The notes: generated by a model from the letters alone, not told the origin. 64,000 bases of DNA from Xanthobacter autotrophicus (GCF_005871085.1 NZ_VAUP01000015.1:124001-188000); one strand, 5' to 3'. Positions 18,514-29,012 are shown, numbered from the stretch's first letter. A program made the numbers and translations.

Positions 18514-20603
18514 CCCGCCGAGAGCAAGCGCATGGCCCCGTCGCGCTCAACCAGGTGCAGCAGGGTGTGGAGCGGACCGGCCTCCGGTGCCGCGAGGTCC
18601 GGATCGGCCTTGACGCGCTGGGCTGCGGCAGCGCGTGCCGCCTCCACCTCGCCGGAATGGAATTCGAGCCGCGCGGTACGGAAGCCGGGCATGCCGCTTT
18701 GCCTTGTGCCCAGCACATCGCCTTCCCCGCGCAGGCGCAGGTCCTCCTCGGCGAGGCGGAAGCCGTCCTGGCTCTCGCGCAGGATGGCGAGGCGCGCCTT
18801 TGCCGTCTCGCCCAGCGGCGCGCGATAGAGCAGAAGGCAGACGGAGGGCTTGTCGCCGCGCCCCACCCGCCCGCGCAACTGGTGGAGCTGGGCGAGGCCG
18901 AAGCGTTCCGCGTGCTCGATCACCATGACGGTGGCCTCGGGCACGTTCACCCCCACCTCGATGACGGTGGTGGCCACCAGCAGCCGGGTCTCGCCCGAAG
19001 CGAAGCGGGCCATGGCCTCGTCCTTAGCGGCCCCGGACATGCGGCCATGCACCAGCCCCACCTTGTCGCCAAAGATGGATTTCAGCACCTCGAACCGCTC
19101 GGTGGCGGCGGCGAGGTCCGAGGTGTCGGTCTCTTCCACCAAAGGGCAGATCCAATAGGCTCGCGCGCCGGAAGACAGGGCGCGGCCGGCGGCCGCCACC
19201 ACCTCGTCCAGCCGGTCGAGGGGGATGGCGCGGGTGTCGATGGCTTGCCGGCCCGGCGGCTTCTCGCGCAGCTCGCTCGAATCCATGTCGCCGAACAGGG
19301 TGAGCACCAGGGTGCGCGGGATGGGGGTGGCGGTCATCACCAGCATGTCCACCGCCTCCCCCTTGCGGGCCAGCGTCAGGCGCTGCTCCACGCCGAAGCG
19401 GTGCTGCTCGTCCACCACCACCAACGCGAGGTCGCGGAAGATCACGTCGTCCTGGATCAGGGCATGGGTGCCGATGACCATGTCGGTGCGGCCGTGCTGC
19501 AACTCGGTGAGCACGGCGGTGCGGGCGCGTCCCTTCTCCCGCCCGGTCAGCACGCTGACCGACAGGCCCGCCGCCTCGGCCAAAGGCGCGATGGTCTCGT
19601 GATGCTGGCGGGCGAGGATTTCCGTGGGTGCCATGAGGGCGGTCTGGCGGCCGGCCTCGGCCACGGTGGCGGCGGCCATCAGCGCCACCACGGTCTTGCC
19701 GGAGCCCACGTCGCCCTGCAGCAGGCGCAGCATGCGCGTATCGGCGGCAAGATCCGCGCGGATGGCCGCCACCGCCTGCTCCTGTCCACCGGTCAGGCGG
19801 AAGGGCAGGGCGGCGAGGAGCTGTGCGGAGATGTGCCCGTCGCCCACGGTCGAGCGGCCGCCGGCCTTCTCCTCCTGCGCCCGCAGCAGGGCGAGGGTGA
19901 TCTGGTGGGCGAACAACTCGTCGAAGGCGAGCCGCCGCCACGGCCCGCCGGCCGGGGTCGCCTCATGGGGATTGGCCGGGCGGTGGACCCGTGCCAGCGC
20001 TTCCCGGAAGCCGGGCCAACCGCGCTCGGCAAGGAGGTCCGCCGGGATCCATTCGGGAAGCTCGGGCACGCGCTGGAGCGCGGCCTCGATGGCGCGGCGC
20101 ACATGGCCGGCGGCCAGCCCCTCCACCAGCGGGTAGACCTGCTCCACCGCCGGCAGCTTGGCGAGGCCGGCGGCATCGAGCACCCGGTCGGGATGGGTCA
20201 TCTGCCGCATGCCGTCGTAGAGCGAGATGCGGCCGCACAGCCAGCGGGTTTGCCCCACGGGCAGCATGTGTTCGAGCCGCGTCGGATCCATCTTGAAATG
20301 CACCACCACCATGTCGCCGGAGGCGTCGGACACATAGGTGCGGTGGGGCGCGCGGCTGCCGGGGGGCGGGGACTGGTGGGCGTCCACCCGGACCTCCAGC
20401 GTCACGTCGGTCTCGGGAAGGGCCTCGGCGATGGTGGGGCGGGCGCGCCGGTCCACGAAGCCGGACGGCATGTGGAACAGAAGGTCGAGGACGCGCGGCA
20501 TCTCCCGCCCGAGCAGCCGGCCATAGGGCCGCACCAGCTTGGGCCCGATGCCGGGCAGGCTGGTGAGCGGCGCGAACAGGGGGAGGAGGGCATCCGGGCG
20601 CAT
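18510..20603 (-). CDS. recG: ATP-dependent DNA helicase RecG
   Basis: RecG remodels stalled replication forks and Holliday junctions. The 697-residue length is normal. The N-terminal wedge/OB domain is at about 20-170 (FHMPSGFVDRRARPT). The helicase core carries LLQGDVGSGKTVVALMA (Walker A), MAPTEILARQHHE (motif Ia), VVDEQHRFGV (DEQH box), VMTATPIPRTL (motif III) and QLRGRVGRG (motif VI). In many relatives recG neighbours sdhE/mfd; here the downstream partner is a DUF454 gene and the upstream divergent gene is pcm. Confidence 0.97.
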   Translation of the reverse strand: MRPDALLPLFAPLTSLPGIGPKLVRPYGRLLGREMPRVLDLLFHMPSGFVDRRARPTIAEALPETDVTLEVRVDAHQSPPPGSRAPHRTYVSDASGDMVVVHFKMDPTRLEHMLPVGQTRWLCGRISLYDGMRQMTHPDRVLDAAGLAKLPAVEQVYPLVEGLAAGHVRRAIEAALQRVPELPEWIPADLLAERGWPGFREALARVHRPANPHEATPAGGPWRRLAFDELFAHQITLALLRAQEEKAGGRSTVGDGHISAQLLAALPFRLTGGQEQAVAAIRADLAADTRMLRLLQGDVGSGKTVVALMAAATVAEAGRQTALMAPTEILARQHHETIAPLAEAAGLSVSVLTGREKGRARTAVLTELQHGRTDMVIGTHALIQDDVIFRDLALVVVDEQHRFGVEQRLTLARKGEAVDMLVMTATPIPRTLVLTLFGDMDSSELREKPPGRQAIDTRAIPLDRLDEVVAAAGRALSSGARAYWICPLVEETDTSDLAAATERFEVLKSIFGDKVGLVHGRMSGAAKDEAMARFASGETRLLVATTVIEVGVNVPEATVMVIEHAERFGLAQLHQLRGRVGRGDKPSVCLLLYRAPLGETAKARLAILRESQDGFRLAEEDLRLRGEGDVLGTRQSGMPGFRTARLEFHSGEVEAARAAAAQRVKADPDLAAPEAGPLHTLLHLVERDGAMRLLSAG

Positions 20604-20724
20604 GGCGGCGGAAGGTGTCCTGTTCGCCTGCGCCGTGCAAGCCGCTCCTGCTCCGCTTCAACTGGAGGTCACAAGCGATCTCCTATATCTATCAACATTC
20701 AACCCTCAGCGATGAGTGTCCCGC

Positions 20725-21384
20725 ATGAGCACCGGCGAGAGCGAAGGCGAACAGGCGGAACGCATGGCCTTCATCCTCGGCCTGCGGCAGCGGGGGATTC
20801 GGGACGTGGGTGTGCTGCGCGCCATGGAGCTGGTGCCGCGCCCCCTGTTCGTGGACCCTGCCTTGCGCCGGCATGCCTATGACGACGTGGCCCTGCCCAT
20901 CGCCTGCGGTCAGACCATGTCCCAGCCCAGCCTCGTTGCCGCCATGACGGAGGCCCTGTCGCTCACCGCCGATCATACGGTGTTGGAAGTAGGGACGGGA
21001 TCAGGCTACCACGCGGCCGTACTCTCCCACCTCGCTGCGCGGGTAGTCACGGTGGATCGCTACCGGTCGCTGGTGGCGGAGGCGCAGGCGCGGTTCGAGG
21101 TGCTGGGCCTGCGCAATGTCACCGCCTATGTGGGCGACGGCACCCAAGGCATGCCCGCCCGCGCCCCCTTCGACCGCATACTTGTCACTGCGGCCGCGCC
21201 CGACATTCCCTTCGCCCTGATCGACCAGCTCAAGTTCGGCGGCGTCATCGTGATGCCGCTCGGGGCGCCGGAAGAGATCCAGACCCTCGTGCGCTACGTG
21301 AAGGAGCAATCCGGGCGGACCCGCACCGAACTCATGAAGGTGCGGTTCGTACCGCTCATTCCGGGCGCTGCGGCCACACTTTGA
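20725..21384 (+). CDS. pcm: Protein-L-isoaspartate O-methyltransferase Pcm
   Basis: Pcm repairs age-damaged proteins by methylating L-isoaspartyl residues. The 219-residue product has the family segments PRPLFVDPALRRHAYDDVAL, GQTMSQPSLVAAM, SAM motif I VLEVGTGSGYHAAVLSHLA (about 91-109) and the C-terminal RFVPLIPG. ATG 20725 is chosen; GTG 20716 in the same frame is the alternative. It is divergent from recG with about 120 bp between. Normally pcm follows surE; here surE is 10 kb away (31795) and pcm heads a separate set with two lipoprotein genes. Confidence 0.93.
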   Translation: MSTGESEGEQAERMAFILGLRQRGIRDVGVLRAMELVPRPLFVDPALRRHAYDDVALPIACGQTMSQPSLVAAMTEALSLTADHTVLEVGTGSGYHAAVLSHLAARVVTVDRYRSLVAEAQARFEVLGLRNVTAYVGDGTQGMPARAPFDRILVTAAAPDIPFALIDQLKFGGVIVMPLGAPEEIQTLVRYVKEQSGRTRTELMKVRFVPLIPGAAATL

Positions 21385-21487
21385 TGGAAAGCGCCATGCC
21401 GGCGCCCCATTGGTCCCGTCTACGCTGCGCTGCGGTTGCCGCCCGGGGTCCGGTCAGCTATCGAACCTTAACGTTTCGTTTCGGGGG

Positions 21488-22768
21488 ATGAACACCGTGG
21501 CGGTTGTCGTGTCGCGCCGAGTGTGGCGGGTTCTGGCGTGCGCAATGCTGCTCGGCGCCCTTTCGGGCTGCGGTGGCCGGCCGTCGGGCGTGCTCATCCC
21601 GGTGCCGGACGACGTGCCGGGCACCTCCCGCGTGAACATGGTGGTCGCCACCGTCCGCGAGCGCGACAACGGGCCGGACATCTTCAGCGGCGAGCGCTCG
21701 CGCAAGTCGAGCTTCGCGGAGGTCACCGTCTCGATTCCGCCGACCGCCGCGCGCAAGCCCGGCGATGTCCAGTGGCCGAAGTCCGTCCCCGGCAATCCGG
21801 CCACCGACTTCGTCACCACCCAACTCGATGAACTGACCCAGGAACAGGCCATCAAGTGGTTCCACGAGCGCATCCGCCGCACGCCCAACCGGCAGGCGCT
21901 GGTGTTCGTCCACGGCTTCAACCAGCGCTTCGACGATGCGGTGTTCCGCTTCGCCCAGATCGTCCACGATTCCAACGCCCCGGTGACGCCGGTGCTGTTC
22001 ACCTGGCCGTCGCGCGGCAGCCTGCTCGCCTATGGCTATGACCGGGAGAGCACCTCGGTTTCGCGCGATGCTCTGGAGCGGCTCCTCACCTTCATGGCGA
22101 AGGACCCGAACGTGGGGGAGATTTCCATCCTCGCCCACTCCATGGGCAATGTCGTGACGCTGGAGGCGCTGCGGCAGATGGCCATCCGCAACGGCCGCAT
22201 CCTGCCCAAGATCAAATATGTGATGCTCGCCGCGCCCGACGTGGACGTGGACGTGTTCGCCTCCTTCTTCAACGAGATCGGCCCGGACCGGCCGGCCTTC
22301 ACCCTGTTCGTCTCGCAGGACGACAAGGCGCTGGCGCTCTCCAAGCAGGTGTGGGGCGATGTGCCGCGTGTGGGCGCGGTCAATCCGGAGCTGGAGCCCT
22401 ATCGCTCCGAGTTCGAGCGCAACAACATCAACGTTATCGACCTCACCAAGCTGAAGACCGACGACGCGTTGGCCCACGGCAAGTTTGCCGCCAGTCCACA
22501 GGTGGTGCAGGCCATCGGCGCCCGCCTTGCCGAGGGCCAGACCATGACGGATTCCCGCGTCGGCGTGGGTGAGCACATCATCCAGATGACCTCGGGCGCC
22601 GCCTCCACGGTGGGCACGGCCGCCGGCCTCGTCATCGCCGCGCCGGTGGCGGTGCTGGACGAGAATACCCGTGCCCATTACGGCCAGCACGTGAACAAGC
22701 TGGGTAATTCGGTGACCGAAACCGCCACGAGCGGCGCCAACGTGGTAACGGCCCCGGCCGCCCACTGA
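21488..22768 (+). CDS. Alpha/beta-hydrolase lipoprotein (DUF900 family)
   Basis: The 426-residue predicted lipoprotein has the signal peptide and lipobox VLACAMLLGALSGC (Cys about residue 29). A DUF900 alpha/beta-hydrolase fold follows (about 130-350): oxyanion-side motif VFVHGFNQRF, nucleophile elbow ILAHSMGNVV (Ser as nucleophile) and a late His-containing region. The C-terminal 80 residues are low-complexity Ala/Val. ATG 21488 is preceded by CGGGGG and places the lipobox correctly; the earlier in-frame start adds 26 non-signal residues. It lies between pcm and the LytM-like gene. The substrate is unknown. Confidence 0.85.
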   Translation: MNTVAVVVSRRVWRVLACAMLLGALSGCGGRPSGVLIPVPDDVPGTSRVNMVVATVRERDNGPDIFSGERSRKSSFAEVTVSIPPTAARKPGDVQWPKSVPGNPATDFVTTQLDELTQEQAIKWFHERIRRTPNRQALVFVHGFNQRFDDAVFRFAQIVHDSNAPVTPVLFTWPSRGSLLAYGYDRESTSVSRDALERLLTFMAKDPNVGEISILAHSMGNVVTLEALRQMAIRNGRILPKIKYVMLAAPDVDVDVFASFFNEIGPDRPAFTLFVSQDDKALALSKQVWGDVPRVGAVNPELEPYRSEFERNNINVIDLTKLKTDDALAHGKFAASPQVVQAIGARLAEGQTMTDSRVGVGEHIIQMTSGAASTVGTAAGLVIAAPVAVLDENTRAHYGQHVNKLGNSVTETATSGANVVTAPAAH

Positions 22769-22780
22769 TCCTGTCCTGAT

Positions 22781-22805
22781 CCGGCGGTGCGCGCCCGCCC
22801 GCCGG
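22781..22805 (+). terminator. Weak hairpin after the hydrolase lipoprotein gene
   Basis: CCGGCGG pairs with CCGCCGG across an 11-base loop, followed by TGTTGCTT. It is a possible terminator between the two lipoprotein genes. Confidence 0.3.
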
Positions 22806-22934
22806 TGTTGCTTCCGGGCAACGGGCCAGGTGAAACGTGGATGGCCGTGCGCCGGCTGGGGCTCACTTAAGCCGCCGTTTACGCATGGGACCCTTAATTG
22901 GCGCATGTATTTCGTTGCGTGCGAGTTCGATCAC

Positions 22935-24242
<1,308 letters not shown>

Positions 24243-24265
24243 GCCGACCCGAAATTCTCCTGATG

Positions 24266-24290
24266 ACGGCCGGGCTTGCCCGGCCGTTTT
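24266..24290 (+). terminator. Intrinsic terminator after the NlpD-like gene
   Basis: A perfect 10-bp stem (ACGGCCGGGC / GCCCGGCCGT) with a 2-base centre is followed by TTT, 24 bp past the stop codon. Confidence 0.85.
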
Positions 24291-24393
24291 CATGTCCGGT
24301 GCCCGGTTTCGGGCATGGCGGACGGGGAGGGGCGTGGTGCCGGCGCGCCTTCCCGAACTTGACGGCGCTTCCCCCCGCTTATAGGCCCAGCAT

Positions 24394-25407
24394 ATGACCT
24401 CCCGCGCCTTCATCGCCGGCTGCGCCGGTCCGCACCTGACCCAAGACGAGCGCGCCTTCTTCGCGGATGCCGCGCCTTGGGGCTTCATCCTGTTCGCGCG
24501 CAACGTGGAGACGCCGGACCAGGTCCGCGCCCTCGTTGCGGATTTGCGCGCGGCGGTGGGCTGGCAGGCGCCGGTGCTGATCGACCAGGAAGGCGGGCGC
24601 GTACAGCGCCTGCGTCCGCCCCACTGGCCGGAATACCCGCCGGCCGAGCCGTTCGGCGCGCTCTACCTGAGCGACCCCGTGGCGGCGCTGGAGGCGGTGC
24701 GGCTCAATTCCCGCGCCATCGCCGCCGACCTTTATGCCCTCGGCATCGATGTGGACTGTCTGCCCTGCGCCGACCTGCGCCACCCGGATGGCCACGGCAT
24801 CATCGGCAATCGTGCCTATGGCACCGAACCCGAGCCGGTGGCGGCGCTCGCCCGCGCGGCGGCGATGGGGCTGCTGGAAGGCGGCGTGTTGCCGGTGCTC
24901 AAGCACATTCCCGGCCATGGCCGCGCCCCGGCCGACAGCCATGAACGGTTGCCCGTGGTCATCGCCCCCCGCGCCGAGCTGGAAGCGGCTGACTTCGCCG
25001 CCTTCCGCCTGCTCGCCGACCTGCCCTTGGGCATGACTGCCCACGTGGTCTACGCCGACATCGACCCGGAGCGCCCCGCCACCACCTCGCCGAAGGTGAT
25101 GGACGAGGTGATCCGTGGCAGCATCGGATTTACCGGCCTGCTCATGAGCGACGACCTCTCCATGGGCGCGCTGGCCGGCGACATGGCGACCCGTGGCCGC
25201 GACGCGCTTTCCGCCGGCTGCGACCTGCTGCTCCACTGCAACGGCCGCCTGGACGAGATGGCCATCGTGGCCGGCGTGTCGCCGCAGCTCTCCGGGGTGG
25301 CGCTGGAACGGGCGGAACGCGCCCTCGCCCTGCGCCAGACCCCGGCGGAGGTGGACGCGGCGGCGCTGCGCGAGGCCGTGGCAGCGCACATCCGGCAGGT
25401 CGCCTGA
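24394..25407 (+). CDS. nagZ: Beta-N-acetylhexosaminidase NagZ (GH3)
   Basis: NagZ removes GlcNAc from muropeptides in cytoplasmic cell-wall recycling. The 337-residue protein has no signal peptide. It shows IDQEGGRVQRLRPP (about 64-77), the family signature KHIPGHGRAPADSHERLP (about 170-187) with the catalytic-loop His, and LLMSDDLSMGAL with the nucleophile Asp. It opens the nagZ-scpA-scpB set; the next gene begins 2 bp after its stop. Confidence 0.95.
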   Translation: MTSRAFIAGCAGPHLTQDERAFFADAAPWGFILFARNVETPDQVRALVADLRAAVGWQAPVLIDQEGGRVQRLRPPHWPEYPPAEPFGALYLSDPVAALEAVRLNSRAIAADLYALGIDVDCLPCADLRHPDGHGIIGNRAYGTEPEPVAALARAAAMGLLEGGVLPVLKHIPGHGRAPADSHERLPVVIAPRAELEAADFAAFRLLADLPLGMTAHVVYADIDPERPATTSPKVMDEVIRGSIGFTGLLMSDDLSMGALAGDMATRGRDALSAGCDLLLHCNGRLDEMAIVAGVSPQLSGVALERAERALALRQTPAEVDAAALREAVAAHIRQVA

Positions 25408-25409
25408 CT

Positions 25410-26258
25410 ATGGCGGGCGAGGCCGCACCGGACCCCTTCGAGGCAGGCGCCGACCGCGTCGAGCCGGGGTCCGGCGAGGCCTTCATGGTGGATGTGGACG
25501 GCTTCGAGGGTCCCCTCGACCTGCTGCTCGCCCTCGCCCGCACCCAGAAGGTGGACCTCACCCGCATCTCCATCCTGGCGTTGGCGGACCAGTATCTCAC
25601 CTTCATCGAGGAAGCCCGGCGCGGCCGGCTGGAGCTGGCCGCCGACTATCTGGTGATGGCGGCCTGGCTCGCCTACCTGAAATCCCGCCTGCTGCTGCCG
25701 GCCCCGCCGCAGGAGGACGGGCCAAGCGCCGAGGAGTTGGCCGCAGCCTTCACCCGGCGCCTGCGGCACCTGGAGCGCATCCGCAAAGCGGCGCACGAGC
25801 TGATGGCGCGTCCCCAGATGGGCCGGGACATGTTCGCCCGCGCGGTGCCGCCCGCCTCGGAAGAGCCGCTTTATACCGTGTGGACCGCCACGCTCTATGA
25901 TCTGCTGTCGGCCTACGCCCGCCAGCGGCAGACCCACGTGCTGTCCCATGTCACCCTCAAGACGCGGGCGGTCTGGTCTCTGGCAGAGGCACGCTCCCGC
26001 CTCGAACGGTTGCTGGGGGCTGACGCCGTCGGCGAATGGATGCGGCTCGACCAATTCCTGCTAGATTATATGGCTGAGCCCGAGCAGCGGGCGACCGCGC
26101 TCGCGTCGAGCTTTTCCGCCAGCCTGGAAATGGTGCGCGAAGGCATGCTGGACATCCGGCAGGATGCCCCCTTCGCCCCACTGTGGCTGCGGTCGCGCCC
26201 GGCGGAGCCTGTATTGCCGCTTGAGGCGCCGCATCCGGCGCCCGGAGAGGAGATATGA
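25410..26258 (+). CDS. scpA: Segregation and condensation protein A (ScpA)
   Basis: ScpA is the kleisin subunit of the SMC-ScpA-ScpB chromosome condensin. The 282-residue protein has the family opening FEGPLDLLLALARTQKVDL (about 31-49), then DQYLTFIEEARRGRLELAADYLVMAAWLAYLKS in shorter pieces (about 60-92), and a C-terminal winged-helix region. About 20 N-terminal residues precede the conserved core. It starts 2 bp after nagZ and overlaps scpB by 4 bp. Confidence 0.95.
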   Translation: MAGEAAPDPFEAGADRVEPGSGEAFMVDVDGFEGPLDLLLALARTQKVDLTRISILALADQYLTFIEEARRGRLELAADYLVMAAWLAYLKSRLLLPAPPQEDGPSAEELAAAFTRRLRHLERIRKAAHELMARPQMGRDMFARAVPPASEEPLYTVWTATLYDLLSAYARQRQTHVLSHVTLKTRAVWSLAEARSRLERLLGADAVGEWMRLDQFLLDYMAEPEQRATALASSFSASLEMVREGMLDIRQDAPFAPLWLRSRPAEPVLPLEAPHPAPGEEI

Positions 26259-26983
26259 ACCGGCCCGCACCGCGCATCGACCTGTTCGACGTGCGTCCGG
26301 AGGATGAGCGCGCCTTTGCGTTTGCGCGCGACCTGCGTGTGATCGAGGCGCTGCTCTTCACCTCTTCAGGGCCGGTGGAGGCGCGCGCGCTGAAGCCCCA
26401 TCTGTCCAAGGAGGCCGACCTCGGCGCGCTGATGGAGGCGTTGACGGCCGATTATGCACGACGCGGCGTCAACGTCATGAAAGCCGCCGGCGGTTGGATG
26501 CTGGGCACCGCGCCGGATCTCGCCCGCGTGGTCGCGGGTCCTTTGCCGGAGGCGCGCAAGCTGTCGCGCGCCGCCATCGAGGTGCTGGCCATCGTCGCCT
26601 ATCACCAGCCGGTGACCCGGGCGGAAATCGAGGAAATCCGGGGCGTCTCTACCTCAAAGGGCACGCTGGACGTGCTGTTGGAGACGGGATGGGTGCGCCT
26701 GCGCGGCCGCCGCAAGGCCCCCGGCCGCCCTGTGACCTACGGCACCACGCCGGCTTTCCTGGTCCAGTTCGGCCTCGACGCCGTGCAGGACCTGCCAGGC
26801 ATCGACGAGATGAAGGGCGCCGGCCTCATAGACGGGCGTTTGGCGGCGGGCTTCGCCATGCCGCTGCCTTCCGATGATCCTTCTCTCAGGGAGGACGAGG
26901 AGGCGCTGGAGCCCGAGGCCCTCGACTTTGCCCTTTCCCCACCCCCAGACGAGGACGACTCGGACACGCCCGACGAGGCCTGA
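26255..26983 (+). CDS. scpB: Segregation and condensation protein B (ScpB)
   Basis: ScpB dimerises and binds the ScpA kleisin. The 242-residue protein has two winged-helix domains, seen from VIEALLFTSSGPVEA and ALMEALTADYARRGVNV to the signature LSRAAIEVLAIVAYHQPVTR (about 107-126) and EIRGVSTSKGTLDVLLETG. The C-terminal 40 residues are acidic and unstructured (EDEEALEPEALDF). It is translationally coupled to scpA. In most relatives tatA follows; here an ABC ATPase gene lies between. Confidence 0.95.
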   Translation: MNRPAPRIDLFDVRPEDERAFAFARDLRVIEALLFTSSGPVEARALKPHLSKEADLGALMEALTADYARRGVNVMKAAGGWMLGTAPDLARVVAGPLPEARKLSRAAIEVLAIVAYHQPVTRAEIEEIRGVSTSKGTLDVLLETGWVRLRGRRKAPGRPVTYGTTPAFLVQFGLDAVQDLPGIDEMKGAGLIDGRLAAGFAMPLPSDDPSLREDEEALEPEALDFALSPPPDEDDSDTPDEA

Positions 26984-26997
26984 GAGGAACAGTTTCG

Positions 26998-28101
26998 GTG
27001 CTGATCGACGACATCGTGGAGACCAACCCTGTGCGTAGCCGCACGCCTGCCGCCATCGCCAAGGGCCTTGCCTTCGATGCCGTAGAACTCTCCTACGGCG
27101 GTGTGCCCGCCGTGAAGGGCGTGAGCCTTGCCGTGAAGCCGGGGGAGGTGTTGTGCCTGCTCGGCCAGTCGGGCTGCGGCAAGACCTCGCTGCTGCGCCT
27201 TGCCGCTGGCATCGAGCGGCCGGACCGGGGCCGCATCCTCATCGACGGCGAGCCGGTGGCCGGGCAGGGCGCCTTCGTGCCGCCGGAGCGGCGGGGCGTG
27301 GGGCTGGTGTTCCAGGACTATGCGCTGTTTCCCCACCTCACCAATCTGGAGAACGTGCTGTTCGGCCTCGGCGGCCTGAAGCGGGCCGAGGCCGAGCGGG
27401 AAGCCCGCCTCGCGCTGGCCCGCGTGGACCTCGCCGACCTTGCCGACGCTTATCCCCACGAACTCTCCGGTGGCCAGCAGCAGCGCATCGCGCTGGCCCG
27501 CGCCATGGCGCCGCGCCCCGGCATCCTGTTGCTCGACGAGCCCTTCTCCGGCCTCGACAAGCGGCTGCGCGACCAGGTCCGCGCCGATACGCTGGCGGTG
27601 CTGCGCGATGCGAAGGCCACAGCCATCATCGTCACCCACGATCCGGAAGAGGCCATGCGGCTCGCTGACCGCATCGCGCTGTTGCGCAAGGGCGAGCTGG
27701 TGCAGCTTGGCCCGCCGGCGGAGCTGTATCGCCGCCCTGCGGACCTCGGCGTCGCCCGCTTCTTCTGCGAGCTCAATGAGATGGAGGCGGTGGCGCTGGA
27801 TGGGCAGGTCGACACCCCGCTTGGCCGCTTTCCCGCCTCGGCCGGGCAGCGGGAGGGCGAGGTGGTGGTGGCGGTGCGCCCGCAGGGCATCGCGCTCGCC
27901 CCCCCCGGCCTCGGCATCGCCGGCCGGGTGGTGGAGCGGCGCTTCCTGGGCGAGCTTGATCTCGTGGAAGTGATCGTGGACGGTCTGGATCGCCCGCTTC
28001 TGATCCGCCTTCGGGATGCAGGCGCCGCGCGCAAGGGCGACGAGGTGGGGCTTGTGGTTGACCCCGCCGATGTCCTTGTTTTCGCCGCGGGCGGGGCCTA
28101 G
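26998..28101 (+). CDS. ABC transporter ATP-binding protein (FbpC/PotA-like, with TOBE domain)
   Basis: The 367-residue ATPase has Walker A GQSGCGKTS, Q-loop VFQDYALFPHLTN, signature LSGGQQQRIALARA, Walker B ILLLDEPFSGLD and the switch His in VTHDPEEAM. A C-terminal TOBE-like region (about 245-365) follows. This architecture is that of Fe(III), polyamine or sugar importers (FbpC/PotA/MalK). No permease or binding protein gene is adjacent, so it is an orphan subunit. It starts at GTG 26998, 14 bp after scpB. The substrate cannot be assigned. Confidence 0.85.
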   Translation: MLIDDIVETNPVRSRTPAAIAKGLAFDAVELSYGGVPAVKGVSLAVKPGEVLCLLGQSGCGKTSLLRLAAGIERPDRGRILIDGEPVAGQGAFVPPERRGVGLVFQDYALFPHLTNLENVLFGLGGLKRAEAEREARLALARVDLADLADAYPHELSGGQQQRIALARAMAPRPGILLLDEPFSGLDKRLRDQVRADTLAVLRDAKATAIIVTHDPEEAMRLADRIALLRKGELVQLGPPAELYRRPADLGVARFFCELNEMEAVALDGQVDTPLGRFPASAGQREGEVVVAVRPQGIALAPPGLGIAGRVVERRFLGELDLVEVIVDGLDRPLLIRLRDAGAARKGDEVGLVVDPADVLVFAAGGA

Positions 28102-28124
28102 TGTCCCCCTCCGAGAAAATCCGT

Positions 28125-28160
28125 GCGCGAATTTCGCGCGAGGCGCGCGCAAGCGCGAAA
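28125..28160 (+). promoter_or_regulatory. Mutually exclusive stem-loops in the tatA leader
   Basis: The same strand segment TTTCGCGC (28132-28139) can pair upstream with GCGCGAA (28125-28131) or downstream with GCGCGAAA (28153-28160). The second stem ends 9 bases before the GGAGG (28170-28174) of tatA. The structure could be an attenuator or simply a terminator of the upstream ABC gene. Confidence 0.4.
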
Positions 28161-28181
28161 AGCTTCCTTGGAGGATGTTAA

Positions 28182-28418
28182 ATGGGTTCGCTGAGCATCT
28201 GGCACTGGATCGTGGTGCTGGCCGTGGTGCTCCTCCTGTTCGGTCGTGGCAAGATCTCCGATCTCATGGGCGACGTGGCGAAGGGCATCAAGTCCTTCAA
28301 GAAGGGCCTGGCGGAGGACGACGAACCGGCGAAGACCCCGGCCGCCCCGCCCGAGGCGCCGCGCCCCCTTCCGCACCAGACATCGAGCGCCGCCGAGGCC
28401 GAGAAGAAGCCCGTCTGA
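28182..28418 (+). CDS. tatA: Sec-independent translocase subunit TatA
   Basis: TatA forms the protein-conducting part of the twin-arginine translocase for folded proteins. The 78-residue product has a short periplasmic N-terminus (MGSLSIWHW), one TM helix ([12 protein letters not shown]), then the hallmark [20 protein letters not shown] amphipathic helix and a charged Pro/Ala tail. A GGAGG ribosome site lies 7 bp upstream. It heads tatABC. Confidence 0.95.
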   Translation: MGSLSIWHWIVVLAVVLLLFGRGKISDLMGDVAKGIKSFKKGLAEDDEPAKTPAAPPEAPRPLPHQTSSAAEAEKKPV

Positions 28419-28478
28419 CGACGGGCTCCCCTTAACCCTTGAGGAGGGCGGCGGCGGGTCCGCCGGGTTCAGGCGCTC

Positions 28479-29012
28479 ATGTTCGAAATCGGCTGGTCCG
28501 AGCTGATGCTGATCGGCATTGTCGCGCTGATCGTCATCGGCCCTAAAGAGTTGCCTTCGGTGCTGCGCACTGTCGGCCGCACCGTCACCAAGGTGCGCCG
28601 CATGGCCGGCGAGTTCCAGGGCCAGTTCCAGGAGGCCCTGCGCGAGGCCGACCTTGCGGACATGCGCAAGGAAATCGCCGACGTCACCGAGAGCACCCGC
28701 TCGACGCTCGCGACCTCGGAGATGTTCGACCCCCTGCGGTCCATCCGCGAGGAAATCCGCACCACGGTCGAGGGTGGCAATCCGCCGCCCAAAACCCCGG
28801 AAGCTCCCGTCGCGGACTCCGTGTCGGCGCCACTGGAACTGCCGGCCGTCGTTGGAGAGGCCGCTCCCGTGCCGGATGCGGCTCCTGATCCCATGGCAGC
28901 GATCCGCGACGAAATCCGCCGCATGGTGGAGGTCGGCTCGCCTCCCGCGGCGATCCAGCCCGCCGAATCCGTTTCCGCCCCCGCCGCCGGTGAGACCAAG
29001 AGCGCGTCATGA
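28479..29012 (+). CDS. tatB: Sec-independent translocase subunit TatB
   Basis: TatB binds Tat substrates with TatC. The 177-residue protein starts [20 protein letters not shown], with one TM helix and the conserved GPKELP motif, then an amphipathic helix ([19 protein letters not shown]). The long C-terminal half is Pro/Ala/Glu-rich and contains two similar segments ([20 protein letters not shown] and [20 protein letters not shown]), an internal duplication in the tail. It overlaps tatC by 4 bp. Confidence 0.94.
   Translation: MFEIGWSELMLIGIVALIVIGPKELPSVLRTVGRTVTKVRRMAGEFQGQFQEALREADLADMRKEIADVTESTRSTLATSEMFDPLRSIREEIRTTVEGGNPPPKTPEAPVADSVSAPLELPAVVGEAAPVPDAAPDPMAAIRDEIRRMVEVGSPPAAIQPAESVSAPAAGETKSAS

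Noticed and set aside
18555-20882. 775-codon plus-strand frame opposite recG
   Set aside because: Antisense of recG helicase motifs; no plausible protein features.
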